Origin: Lepeophtheirus salmonis
Taxonomy: Eukaryota; Arthropoda; Copepoda; Siphonostomatoida; Caligidae
Reading direction: 5' to 3'
DNA length: 64,000 nt
NCBI RefSeq assembly: GCF_016086655.4
Contig: NC_052134.2
Span: 434,001 to 498,000 of the forward strand
The position numbers and the translations under genes are program-made. The notes beneath the pieces are model-generated. The model searched no databases and was not told the origin of the DNA. It saw nothing but the letters and a program-made list of their open reading frames with translations. Below, in pieces: positions 49,813 through 61,391 of the stretch (the stretch's first letter is position 1; every line of letters starts with the position of its first letter).

Positions 49813-50771
49813 TTAAAAAGTATCCAGATCGTTTACAATGGTCGCCCATGAGAGAAATGAATCGTGTTCCAATTGAATAATGAATAGCATACGGACTAGC
49901 ATATACTTTTGGGCCCCAATTGAAGGAAATGAGCTGATAACCATATATATACCTAAAAAATGAAGAATAATTTGGGTTTGGTGACAGTGAAAGATGTTAT
50001 GAATGCAAGAGGGTTTCATTTTCCATTGGTGATTCTGAAGAATCAACTCCAGCAATACTCATTCAATCCAAAAAGGAAAAAAGAGGGGGACCCCTTCAAA
50101 GTGGCCACATGACTATTGGGAAAACATCTCATGGCAAGACCACAAAGACAAATTTTAAGAGCCTGCAAGTGAAAAAAAAAAAAAAGAATACAAGACATCA
50201 TGAAGTATGTTTGATATCCTATCCTTACACCAAAACATATGTACTTGAAATTTTGTATCTCGTTTTGGGCATTTTTCATAAATAGGCTCTTCAAGGACGA
50301 TGGGGCAATCTGTAAGGAAAGTAATAAAAAAACAAAAACACATAATTTCAGGGATTGCAGCGCCTGAAGTATATAATGCAAGCAATTAGTCAGGGTCTTG
50401 AGTCCAAATTGGGTAGAAAGCCATCGAACCCCAAACTCTGGTATGGTTTTGGGGAGCTAGCGATCTCGAGCGAGTAGGCTTGAAAGTTGTAATCAAATTA
50501 AAGTGGTACCTCTATGTAGCAGAGTACCATAATATTGTTTCCCACGAGGCGATTTGCTTTGGCTGCACGAAACGAATTCAGGTGGACAAGTTTGGGTGAG
50601 AGGAGAGAAGATTGATAGGGAGAGATAAAAAAAAATAACAATGTAGAGCTCTTTTTTGTTGTTTTTTGTTCGACTCTTCTGATATATATATTTCGTAATG
50701 AGTTTTAGAAGTTTGTTTATGATTATTTTTGAAAAATATATTTTATGATTGGGGAGGGGGAAAAAAGACAT
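49813..50771 (-). other. possible exon cluster of an unknown gene
   Basis: This stretch is less AT-rich than its surroundings. Minus-strand open pieces have ordinary composition. 50300-50225 reads DCPIVLEEPIYEKCPKRDTK after an acceptor-like TTACTTTCCTTACAG, then FQVHMFWC before GTAAGG. 50160-50040 reads QALKICLCGLAMRCFPNSHV after TTCACTTGCAG. 49948-49800 reads YGYQLISFNWGPKVYASPYA, then IHYSIGTRFISLMGDHCKRS after TTTTTTAG. 50590-50493 reads TCPPEFVSCSQSKSPRGKQY. Phases between neighbours do not all fit, so no gene model is offered. Could be a host gene, a decayed copy, or chance. Confidence 0.27.
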
Positions 50772-52608
50772 AAAATATCTGATTAATCATATGTTATTCA
50801 AGTTAAACACACCTGCTAGCCTTGTTGCCCCTAACCAACTGTTTGTTGCTTGTTTTAATTTATTTTCACTTAGGATTCCTTGAAGTTTAAAGTGTAATGA
50901 TTGAAATGATTCTGTAAGGAAATTTGTTCGTCTATTATATTCTTTTAATTATAATTTAAAATGGTTATTTCCAACTGTATTTATATATTTATGTTGCATA
51001 CAATAATTTATTTATTGATTTAAACAAATATATTTATGAACACATTCCAAAAAAACAAATCAAGAAACTAAAACAAAAATTAACATCTTAAACACTGTAC
51101 GTGCAAGAAAAAATAAAAAGACAGATTTGGAATCAACATTTAAAATGCTGGAAGATACAATTAAAGTTGTTTCGGATGAAAATTCTATATTGACCTGTGC
51201 AATTAGTACAAAGAAAAATAAATCATTAACAAAAATCTGTATTATCAATTTTCCTTTTATTTATTACATTATGAACATCCTAAGAATCCCCAAAAAAGTA
51301 TGTGCAATTTTAATAAAACTTTTACTTCATCACAACAGAAAATGTCAAAAATGATTACACTTTGCGACTCAGTTGATGGTTCAAATTTGCCGATTTCTTG
51401 TTAAGGTAATGTTTGCATTGCATGTTGTTGCTCAGGCCACAATTTCATCAGCATTCAACATGTAGTTTTCTGCAAGTTCGCCATCACATTCATTGCGTTA
51501 TCCCTGGCTTTGATACAGATTTCTGTTTCGTCAGACTCATCATCATTTTATTTAGCTTTTGTTTTCTCAGTTCTACCCTGTTATATTTCTCACTATGCTA
51601 AGTATGATAATTGTGCCGAACATTGCATACTTTAAACACCGAAACTTTCTGTTTACCTGGTGTTTTTCTTTCAACTCTGTGAAAATATGTAGAAGAAAAT
51701 CTCCATTACACTTTTCTCCTTCATGACAAAAAGCATTTGGCTAAACGAAAATTAGTAATGCAATTATCACCAACAGGTGCTAAACAGACTCAAATGCTAC
51801 CACCAACTGTCGTTTGTTACGCCACAGTGCTGCTTTCATGTTGTGTAAGAGTACTTAAACTGTATGTTTACATATAGACATTATAAAAATTACAAATTGT
51901 AAAGAGAATTACAGTGATTTATTTCATTTATTTAAAATTTTTTGGTTTAATCTCCATAGACGTACCAGGCATAATATTTTCCTTGGACCGCGTAGTTATT
52001 ACCCATGGTATAACTTCATTTTGTAATTTAAAAAAAAAAAATGAACTTTTCTCCATTTAAAAAATGATATCATTGTTTGCTAAATCTTTCGATTCAAATC
52101 AATATTTATTAATCAATAAACATTTTATAAACATCTGCTTTCGTATAAATTATTGAAGACTAAGTTTATTTCGATTTCATTATATATTTTAATAAATCAA
52201 AATATAGATTACGTCATTATTTATTTTAGTATCATATAACTTAATTTATTTTTTAATTTAGTTTCTTCTATATACTCACATATTTTTTAATATTCATAAT
52301 CTATAATAAATAATTGAACATTTTTTTTAATATTCATAATCTATAATAAATAATTGAACATATTTTTTTTTCTACACAAAACTTCGAATAAAAATGGAAA
52401 AGATTCATAAACAAGATACAATTATTCTAATTGTCTACAAAATTGAATACATCATAATTTTGCAAATTTAGGAATTTACATCAAAAGGTTTGTATAACAA
52501 CCCATTCAAAAAAAGTTAGCTTTTATTTTGTGGAATGTGGATTTAAAAAAAAAAATCATGAAGGTCCCTGAAGGTCCTAATAGTCTTAGAATGAACTTGT
52601 TAACTATT
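50772..52608. other. no gene identified; one tandem duplication
   Basis: AT-rich. On the minus strand near 51560-51460 a frame reads NDDESDETEICIKARDNAMN then VMANLQKTTC, faintly like the acidic tail of pogo/tigger-type transposases, without any catalytic domain next to it. ORF 51127-51354 and its antisense partner have no domain. Confidence 0.4.
52281..52360. repeat. 40-bp tandem duplication
   Basis: Two adjacent 40-base units ending ATTCATAATCTATAATAAAT then AATTGAACA, identical at 39 of 40 positions, at 52281-52320 and 52321-52360. Confidence 0.88.
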
Positions 52609-52992
52609 TTAACATTAGAACGACGAGGGTATCATTTTTTATACCCATTGGGGGTTCATTGAAATATTGTGAGAAACTTCTTGATTGTATTTGTTAATAA
52701 GTTCCTGAATTCTCCTAATTCATTTTATTAATCACAAAAAACTAAATTATAAATTAAAATTAGTATTCGTTTCGTTGGTACAGTGAACACTACTTAGACA
52801 GACAAGGGTATCATATTTGATACCCAATCATTTCAAATAATATGTTTTTTGTACAATTGTGTATGAACAGGCTGAAGCAAGTTCAAACATGAATAAACTT
52901 CTCTAGATAGGAACCGTGTACATTTCTAGTATAAATATAAACGTGGATTTTTCTAAACTATCCATTCTGCTTCCACCTTTTATTGTGCAAGG

Positions 52993-54778
52993 ATGTCCAA
53001 GAAAAAATTATCCACTGAAGAAATAAGACATTATCTTGAGTGCACATCGTACTCCGATTCAGAAGGTGAGGATTTCGAATAAGAAAAAGATAAAGAATAT
53101 GTCCAACCACCTCAATCAAGTTCTTCTGATTCTGATGACTATTCTGATGTTTTTGACAAGCCTGTCGGTAAGTAATTTTCTTGAATACCATTATTAGTTT
53201 TGTTATATACTAGATCTATTTATTAACAACTAATTGGTATATTTAACATTTCAAGAAATGCCAGGATGCAATCAAGTGACTGTATTCCCGTTTTCTAAGA
53301 AACATAAATCAACCAACTTATTAGTAGAGTCAATGTATGTTGGCAAGGATAACACAATCTGGCACAAAAAAATAGGAACTGGAGAAATTTCAGACCGTTT
53401 TAGCCAAGAAAACATTTTTAAGGAAATCTCAGGTCCATCATCATTTGCAAAACGTAACATCATTACTGATAAAACATTATCAGCTCTTGAACTCTTCTAT
53501 AAAATGTACAATAGTTGAGGCTTGTTCAAAACTAAAGAATGATGTATGGACAACCAGCAAACGAAAAATACTCCAACTGATTGCAATAATGTATGCGAGA
53601 GGAATCTTAGCAAAGGGCAGCCGAAAGAAGTCATTTGGTCAAGAAAATTGAGGATCAATCTTTTTAGGAATACTATCCCTCGCAACAGATATAAGGAATT
53701 ATTGAGATATATCCGCTTTGATATTTGTTCCACAAGATCACAAAGACTACAAAACGACAAGTTCGCCTTGATTTCAATGATAATGGATCGATTTGTCAAA
53801 AATCGTAAGTCATCATACAGGCCAGGTGAAAATATGACCATTGTTGAACAACTATTCCCCACAAAAGCTAGATAGTCATTTACCCAATATATTGCTAAAA
53901 TACCTGATAAATTTAGTATAAAATTTTGGTAAACAGTTGATGCAACGTCCAAATACTTGGTAAATGGATTTCCTTACTTGGGAAAAGATTCTCAAAGACC
54001 AGCAAATAAATTTTATCAGAATATGTCGTAATGAAGCTAATGGAACCATATTTGGGTAAAGGGAGGAATGTTACACAAATAATTTATTTACGCCATTGTT
54101 TTCTTGCAAATATTCTTCAGAAAAATAGGACGACTATTTTTAGGAACTATGAATCGTGCTCGCAAAGAAATACCTCCTGAACTAAAAGCTACCAAAAAAA
54201 CACTATTTTCAATCTTAATCTTTGTAAATAGTGGCAAAACATTGACTTTTTATCAAAGGAAAAAAAACAAAAATGTTTAATTTTGAGCTCTGTTCAAAAA
54301 AGTGGTAAAGTTTTAGATGTACGAAAAAGGTTACCAGAATCAATGCAGTATCATAATGAAACTAAGTATGGAGTTGATATTTGAGATCAAATGATAAGAC
54401 TTTATTCCACCAAAATGTCCTCTCGCCGATGGCCTTTACAATTTTTTGACAATATTTTGGATTTTGTTGGTAAAAATGCTGTTATCTTGTACAGAGAAGT
54501 GACTGGTAAGAAAATAACTTGTCGCCAGTATTTGAATAATTTGATTACCGAACTTATTGGTGAAGATGATGAATTAAAGGATGATACAGAAGAAAATAAT
54601 CAATTTTTTCAATCACAATCAAACTGTTCAACTAAAAATATGGTGTAAATGGTGTACAGTTAATTGTACAAGAAAATCACAGCCCTTAGCAAGCCAAACC
54701 TGTTGTAAATGTAAAAGATTCGTATGCAAGCCTTGTATTGGTACTGAAAAAACAATTGTAACTTGTAAAAAATGCTAA
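52993..54778 (+). pseudogene. piggyBac transposase, broken (second)
   Basis: The ATG at 52993 begins MSKKKLSTEEIRHYLECTS and an acidic Ser/Asp-rich stretch (SSSSDSDDYSDVFDKPV). An 88-base GT-AG intron (53168-53255) splits a Glu codon in phase 1. The reading continues EMPGCNQVTVFPFSKKHK and ISGPSSFAKRN. The core at 53500-53990 has LQLIAIMYARGILAKGS, RKLRINLFRNTIPRNRYKEL and MTIVEQLFPTKAR. Family members have Asp before EQLFP; here it is Val, so the first catalytic Asp is lost. The second-Asp block VNGFPYLGKD is kept. Further on come YGVDI, SSRRWPLQFFDNILDFVG, NAVILYREVTGKKITCRQYL and a Cys finger (WCKWCTVNC, CCKCKRFVCKPC, CKKC) ending at TAA 54778. Stops lie at 53082, 53515, 53872, 53930 and 54382, with frameshifts near 53500, 53640 and 54600. 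The middle (54000-54250) is partly deleted. Confidence 0.86.
53168..53255 (+). other. predicted intron of the second piggyBac transposase
   Basis: Donor GTAAGTAATT and acceptor ACATTTCAAG. Splicing joins GACAAGCCTGTCG to AAATGCCAGG and restores frame (DKPV-E-MPGC). The acceptor pyrimidine tract is weak. Same phase and similar position, next to the acidic N-terminal segment, as the intron at 21265-21371. Confidence 0.6.
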
Positions 54779-54978
54779 TTTCTTTATATGTGTTATTATG
54801 AAAGTTATGTTTATTTTTTTAAATAAATAATAAATCTTTGGAAAAAATAAAAATTAACACATTACTTTTAATTTTATTAACCACTAACAGTTACAAATAT
54901 TAAAAAATAAATGGGTATCATTTTTGATATCCACTGTCGTTTAAGAGGGGTTGTTACTATCCGTCGTTATATTGTTAA

Positions 54979-55257
54979 AGGTAATATTTGTACATAGGGT
55001 AATGATTTTTTACAACCAGATACCTTTGGGTCCTTTTTGATTTCGGTTCATGTAAATAATCTAAAAAACCTGATCTTAAATGTGATTGCATGGAAATACT
55101 CAATACTTAGAATGATTTAAAATTTATGTTAAAAGCTTATTTGGTGTTTAAATCAAATAGTTACATTTCTTAAAAATCTTTAAATTGTCACTAACGCCAT
55201 TTTTTTGGTAGATTTAATTAATGATTTGATTTGTAAATATGAATTTAGATAAATAGC
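54979..55257. other. no gene seen
   Basis: AT-rich spacer. Confidence 0.5.
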
Positions 55258-55720
55258 TCATTTGATGAATCTGCCTCCGGCATTAATCATGGTCTGGATT
55301 TATACCTGGAAGGAAGATCAGGCGTTGACAATGTAGTTCCTTGGCATCTTGGGCATTGTTTCCTCTAAGGAAGCAATCAGAAAGTTTTTATTGTCAGAAG
55401 AAATTTGATTTATTTTATATTCAACGTGATCCTAGACAAAATAATCCATTGGATTTAGATCTTGACTGCTGAGGGGACAATTTTTACAACCAAATGAATG
55501 CTTAACAGTGCTCCTGTTCCATTTAAGTGGCCTGACTGGAGTCATCAGTCTCCAGAAAACTCTTACAAATCTTTTAGATGGTCTGGATTTGGACGCCATT
55601 ACTATTTAAGACCTTTAAAATCTCTTTATTATTGTGGATAAAAATCATTGTTACGACCAAAACCGTTCCATCTTAATAAATTCATTCTTCTTTATATTCA
55701 GAGCAGCTATGGCCATGATA
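55258..55720 (-). pseudogene. decayed mariner-type transposase, C-terminal half
   Basis: The minus frame reads FGCKNCPLSSQDLNPMDYFV, the third-Asp block where relatives have WPPSSPDLNPxDYxVW. Then come HVEYKINQISSDNKNFLIAS and LEETMPKMPRNYIVNA, and finally INAGGRFIK with TGA at 55260-55258. Stops replace the Trp after YFV and interrupt the tail. Upstream to about 55720 further pieces (GIMAIAALNIKKNEFIKME) may belong to the core. The N-terminus and terminal repeats are not found. It differs in sequence from the other mariner relics, so it is probably another family. Confidence 0.68.
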
Positions 55721-57998
55721 CCCTAAACTTTACTTAAGTTTATTAATACGTCAATGTTTCTGGCAGTAAAAAAAGAGACACCATCAGACAGCTGTATCAT
55801 AACAAAATTGCCGGTGCACTCATTGGCCAATTTAATCTAAACGTTGATCATAACATCTAATTCATAGACTTTATACTTAAAAAGAAACAATTATTTGTGA
55901 CTTTTCTATAGAGAGATTTAACTTTAAAAAAATCCAATGGTTCTAATCTTAAAAAAATTGTGGTTAAAAATAAAGAAAATGACTAACTCTTTTTTTTTAT
56001 AACAAAACAAAATATTTCCAAAGTTTTTGAATATATTTGACAGCTTTTTAATTATCTGGTATACTGTACTAGCATTACATTGCTATCGATCACCAATCAA
56101 ATTCGACAAAATACCAATTTTTTTATATTAAGACCTCAAAACTCATAGTTGGATTGAGTTTAAGATCCAACTGTGCATTTCATTCACTACTATCAATGAT
56201 ACCACATATGAAATTTGAGCCATTCCATGGCCTTGTGTTTGATTATCTTTCTTTTCTTGATAATTATTATCATAAAGTTTATTATATAAAGATTTGTGAA
56301 AATGTATACTCACTTTAGTTTGGTTTGAATGAATTTTTGCCCAGTTATAAACAGAAGTTGAGTTACGATCCAGCTGAAAGTAAAGTAAAAAGAACAGATT
56401 AGTTTTTTTAAACTATAAATTTTTATTGGGATTCTCCTTTTTCTATTCATCTTGCACTATAAATCATGTATAAATGTAACTTAGATTTATATCCGCAACT
56501 GCAATAAATTCCTAATCTATTTTACACCACAACCTAGATATTAAATGTATGAATAAACAACATAGTTTATGAAGTTTTTCTCAAAATTATTCGCTGTATT
56601 TTGTTTATTCCTTTGTCCATTATTGAAATATTAGTAATATTTGTAAGAACAATTAGATATTTTATGTTTTTTTTTAATTCCATGATGAATTTTTCATCAT
56701 TCACCTATTGAACCGTCAATCACTTGTAGGTTTATCTAATTGCCATTCATTCATACATAAAAGAAATACCAATCATACGTACATAAATGAATATAATCAT
56801 TTTAGAAACGTATGTCTGCGGAATTTTTGAATGAAAAATACTTGCCTTAATCCTAATATAACATCAAAATTCCAAGAGAAATAATGAATAAGATATATTG
56901 TCAATAGTTTGATTATAAAAATAAATAAATTAAGTCATGAGTAAATACATAGAAGAAGAAAAATGTGAAAAAGAGATGTATTAAAACTTTTACTCTCATG
57001 TTTTAGTTTTACTCGAAGAAAATATTTAGAAAACAGAGGTTTTTGACAACCATAAAAGCACTCCTACCTATTTTGAATAATCTAAATTTAATAAAAGAAA
57101 ATACCATAAAATCCAATATTGTCAATGATAAGATATAAAATTTAATGTTACACTATTTTATTAGATTGTCATGCTGGGATTGAAAATTATTCTTCTATGG
57201 AATATATATTTTCTGTTTGATTTATGCTAAAATCTTAAAATATTTTTCAAAGTTGTATGGTGATTTTGATTCTATTTTTAAGAAAGTACAGACGTACAAG
57301 GACAATGCTACGACGATATTGTTGGGGGTTGGGATCTTTTCTCATATTTTTCGAAACTATCTCATGTTCCAACTCTCATAGGAGCTTATTATATTAGATC
57401 GCTTTTGAAAATAAGATAGGGGCCTTTTTGTTTTCCCCCAACAAATAGAAATCCTGTTTTAATAAAAAATTTGGTTCATTTTTGATTTTCAAATATATTT
57501 TTTTTAAGACAAAGTGAAAGCTTTTCTTAGGACCCTTTTCCATGAGGTTTTTTTAAGACTAATATTTCTATCGTTATTTACAATATAAATATATAATTAT
57601 TTAATAAGTCCCTCATTTCAATTTCCCTTAAATACAGCCCACCGGCCTTCTTTGTATAAAACAACTTGGAATAAGTAAATGTCTTAATATTACAACAATT
57701 CAACAGACCCATGAATCGCACATACTAAATATTAAGTGTTTAGTATAAATGAATCTTAATAATAAATTTAAAAAAATACACTTGAGGGATATCTAATTAG
57801 TTTATTAGATGTTAATTATTATCTTAGTCAACAAAGTTGAACAGATATAATGTTTTCACGTCAGTTTGCTGGTTTTTCCATTTGTAAACTGGATTAAAGA
57901 AAAATTTACACAACGAATTTTGTAAAAGTATGTAAAAAGTAGTAGCGTTGTAGCTTTTCCTTTTTTTGGAGAGTGAGTGGTCAACCCCATAAAAATTT
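55721..57998. other. no gene identified
   Basis: AT-rich. Balanced patches at 55740-55860 and 57280-57400 are not readable as a known family. The latter (GTACAAGGACAATGCTACGAC) is followed by a T-rich stretch. Confidence 0.45.
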
Positions 57999-58006
57999 CT
58001 GAGCTT

Positions 58007-58017
58007 CCCCCCCCCCC
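58007..58017 (+). repeat. run of 11 C
   Basis: An unusual C homopolymer in AT-rich DNA, inside an otherwise meaningless minus frame that it turns into a Gly run. Confidence 0.9.
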
Positions 58018-60847
58018 TTGCACACAAAAAACAAAACATTTTATCATATATATAACACATGAGCTTTAAAGCCTAGTGTTAAACAAAGAAAATACGTTTT
58101 TTATTCGTTAAAAATTGTTATTATTTTTTTTTTGTATATTTTATTTGTATTAATTTTGATTTTTTTCATTTTAGAAAGCGGAGTCTCCAAAATAGTTTTT
58201 AAGCCATTGCTTAGCTTGAAATTTTTTTTTTAAAAGCAATAAACAGATATAAATAAAAATGGAATTGTTTTTATTCCTTTGTTTTGCAAATAACAAAAAT
58301 ATTGACACACTTAGTTCAATAACGCACAAACTAAAAAAAAAGATTATTATGAAATTTTAACAGCTGTCTTTTAAAAGTTATTACAAACTGAAAATGTAGA
58401 AAACTAAAAAAAAAAGAAGATTTTTCTGCCCATTGGCTAAGATAAACTAATCTACATAAGAGATTGTGTCAGAATAACTTTTGGGGTTAGCCCCAAAGAT
58501 GAAGGTTAGTAACGCCCCTGGAAAATATTATATATGATAATAATAAGAGGTAATTAAATTATAAGAAGTAGAGGTCAAAGATACTAGAAAGGTAAAAGCG
58601 GAGGTTTGTACTCCATTGATTACGAATTTTAGTTTGTATTTTTACATGATGAATGAATAAAAATTCATTAAATGGTTGTTCAAAAGCTGCTAAGAAAAAC
58701 ATTATTTCACATTAATAATATGTGAAAGGGTCTAAATCAACTTAATGAATGTACAATTACTTGGCTCTTGTAAATGTAGACATTTAGGTAACCCATTTTT
58801 ATAGTATTTTTACAGCGTCTATACGTATATATAAATGTATCTTTAAGTAATTTCTTCATCCTTATTTATTCAATGTCTCCTTATCTCTTATTGTTGTGTT
58901 CCTTTATAAACATTCTTTTTATGGACTGATGTATGTTGTTATTTTTATTGAGTAAAACGAGTGTTCAGAAATATTCAATCTCTAATATTACTATTTGTGT
59001 TTGTTAAGAGGTTTATCTTGAGGTTCAACGTAGAGAACTCAGACAACAAAGAAAGTACTTTTGTCTATGTTGATTCCCCGATCCTTTTCTGAGTGAGTGC
59101 TTAGTTCAAAAAAGTATAAGTAAGTAGGACTCTCAGATTTCTCCACAAAATAAATACACATGAATGGAATAAATTAATCATAATAAAGTATCATTGATAA
59201 GTTCTATAATTGTACAAAATATTTAGCTAATAGTCATAATTGTTATTACCATTGCCAGCCCATTTAAACGGAGATTATGTATTTGATTTTTTTGTTTGTT
59301 TGTCTGTTGATCACCAGGGTTAGAAGTCGATTTTAATCAAACTTGTTTGTAGATGATATATGAAACCATAAGAGGGCATTATATTTCGAGAGATCAAGAT
59401 CAAAGTTGTACAATATACAAAGTCGACCATAACGTTAGAACATACTAAAATATCCAATTATATTTATATCATAAAAAATCAATTGGTTTATTCATATATT
59501 ACTAGTAACCTTTAATGAAGGCTTATTAGCGCCCACTACGAAGGGATATAAAAACTTAGAAATTCTAAAAATGGCATAAAAAAACACATTTTTTTAGATT
59601 CATATAGTCGAATATAACTATAATTAAAAAAAGAGGCATATCATAAGCTTTTATTTAAATTAAATAATTTCATTAAAACTGTGATTCATGAATTCCACTG
59701 GCCTAATTTTTTTATAAAGGTATAATTTGACTATTTATTGACTTTTTTTTTTTTGACTTTTTACTTTTCATTCCATAAAAAAATGACAAATGGTCGAAAA
59801 AAGGTTTTTTTCGGACTTCATTGTAGTAATATATCAGTTCTTTGACCCCCTTTGTAGCAGGTACACTTGAGCCTTCGCTTACTGGTTTTTAGTATTATTC
59901 GGAGTTATTCTACTAATTAGTGAATTGAAATTAAGGATGAAAATGTCATAATTTAGAAGTTTTGTTCGAGCTATGATCCTTTTAATTTTACACATTTTAA
60001 ATAATTGCTAAGAAATAGTGATTCATCAATTCAACATTATTGTAAATAAAAATACATTCACAAATGACTTTCAAGGATTATGAAAATATCATATATTTAT
60101 AAACATATCAGAGACTAAATATTTATATGTGAATGTTTCTTTTCAAACTGCAGTAATCAAAAATTGTTGCCGTAAAGTGTCACTCATTTAAAACAAATAT
60201 TTATCAGATGAAAAGTAAAAAAGTGTATTCAATTTTAGATTTTTGAAATTGTAAAATGTATATATCAAGGCTTGTCATTTAATACAGACTTGACATTTAA
60301 AAAAGAAATTTTAGATTTTCTTTGATAAAAATCATTCCAAGCTTTCATATGATATATTTTTAATTGTAAGTTTTGTATTTAACTAAATGATGTATATAAT
60401 TTACTATTTGCATCTATATACAAGTGAGTTAGTATAGTATAATTTAAAAAGACTTTCAAATTTTACTATAATCATATTTTTTACACCATTTAAATTTGGT
60501 CTCTTAACCCAAAACTCTTTCATTTTATGGTAGTTTTGAAAGTACCTGAGGAAACCATTAGATATGTGTTAGATGAAAAAAATAATGAGAATTTTGAATA
60601 TAATCTGCCAAAGAAATATAAGATATTAATAGCATGTTTCATTCATAGTTTTGATAAACGACATATATTTTTCTTCAATCACCCATTAAACTTCCTAAAT
60701 TGTATTTACAAACTCTAACGTAACTTGGATGACTATATTGCTATACTCATGTTAAATAATTTATACTCGGAATTTAAATCCTTCTAAACTAATTGAAAGT
60801 TTGAACTATAAACTTGCACAAGAAGAACTTCTAATAGATCCCTTATA
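58018..60847. other. no gene identified; interspersed-repeat-like patch
   Basis: The segment 59255-59460 contains TTTGTTTGTTTGTCTGTTG, ATCACCAGG and ATTTCGAGAGATCAAGATCA, a style common in dispersed repeats of arthropods, but no ends or second copy are seen here. The ORF at 60527-60718 has no domain. Confidence 0.4.
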
Positions 60848-61389
60848 TAGGTGTGCCCGTCTAAATCTGAACACTCCTTTAAATTTTACGGCTTGAGGGC
60901 TTGATGAGGGGTTCTCTTGTAGACTTTAAGGCTAAGATTTTTCTTAACTAGCCGGTCCATGGTCCTTCTGTTGACGTTGAACTCCCTGGAGAGGCTGCTA
61001 ACGGTGACCTTCCCTCTCTTGTCCTCGACATACTTTTTCACAACAGCAACCATTTCGTCCGACCTTCGAGACCATGACTTAGATCTTGTGGTCGATTCAG
61101 AAGTATCTTTGGCTACCAGGCTGTAAACGGTGGTGCGGCTGCAGTTCAGAACCTTAGCATTTTCAGTGGGAATTTTTCCCCGCGTGGAAAGTTCCAAAAT
61201 TGTGACTCGACGTCTCTCCATATTATCGTCTGTTCTTTCACTGTTGCTATTCAGATTTTGCTAGAATTTTGTTTATAACTAGTCAACCCCCTTGCCTCGA
61301 AGTATATACTGGTTTCAACTCAATAAAATCACGAATGAGTGCATGACGTAAAATTTAAAGGCGTGTTCAGTTTTAGACGCGCACACCTG
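60848..61389 (-). mobile_element. short Tc1/mariner derivative with intact DNA-binding ORF
   Basis: Terminal inverted repeats of about 43 bases: the left, read in reverse, and the right both run CGTAAAATTTAAAGG...GTGTTCAG..TTAGACG.GCACACCT, with 39 of 43 positions equal. The extreme ends are TAGGTGTGC and CAGGTGTGC. Both are flanked by TA (60846-60847 and 61390-61391), the target of this superfamily. Total 542 bp. Only the N-terminal part of a transposase remains (60886-61221), joined almost directly to the terminal repeat. It is much better preserved than other mariners in the window, so it moved more recently. Confidence 0.87.
60886..61221 (-). CDS. HTH-only mariner transposase fragment, uninterrupted
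   Basis: 111 codons from ATG, with a short leader of about 170 bases inside the element. Residues 1-35 (MERRRVTILELSTRGKIPTE, NAKVLNCSRTTVYSLVAKD) form the first helix-turn-helix. Residues 40-58 are a basic Ser/Arg linker with RSKSWSRRSDE. Residues 60-105 (MVAVVKKYVEDKRGKVTVSS, LSREFNVNRRTMDRLVKKN) form the second. Full-length relatives of about 340 residues continue with the DDE domain; here the frame ends after HQALKP at a TAA that belongs to the terminal repeat. The product would keep specific binding to the element ends but cannot cut, so it could act as a repressor of related active copies; that is inference. Expression is unknown. Confidence 0.75.
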   Translation of the reverse strand: MERRRVTILELSTRGKIPTENAKVLNCSRTTVYSLVAKDTSESTTRSKSWSRRSDEMVAVVKKYVEDKRGKVTVSSLSREFNVNRRTMDRLVKKNLSLKVYKRTPHQALKP

Positions 61390-61391
61390 TA

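Larger units (their letters stand above)
52609..54978 (+). mobile_element. piggyBac element with TTAA ends (second)
   Basis: TTAA at 52609-52612 starts TTAACATTAGAACGACGAGG; TTAA at 54975-54978, read in reverse, starts TTAACAATATAACGACGGAT. The first 18 bases agree at 15 positions. Subterminal palindromes of the form GGGTATCA-n4-TGATACCC lie at 52806-52825 (perfect) and 54913-54932 (one mismatch), with a shorter GGGTAT...ATACCC at 52627-52646. These are probable transposase binding sites. Length about 2.37 kb. The transposase inside is broken. Confidence 0.85.

Noticed and set aside
53272..53952. Minus ORFs of 63 and 151 codons
   Set aside because: They overlap the plus-strand piggyBac transposase, where family motifs are clear; the minus frames show none.
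57824..58060. Two overlapping minus ORFs
   Set aside because: Their only notable feature, a Gly run, comes from the 11-C homopolymer; no domain.
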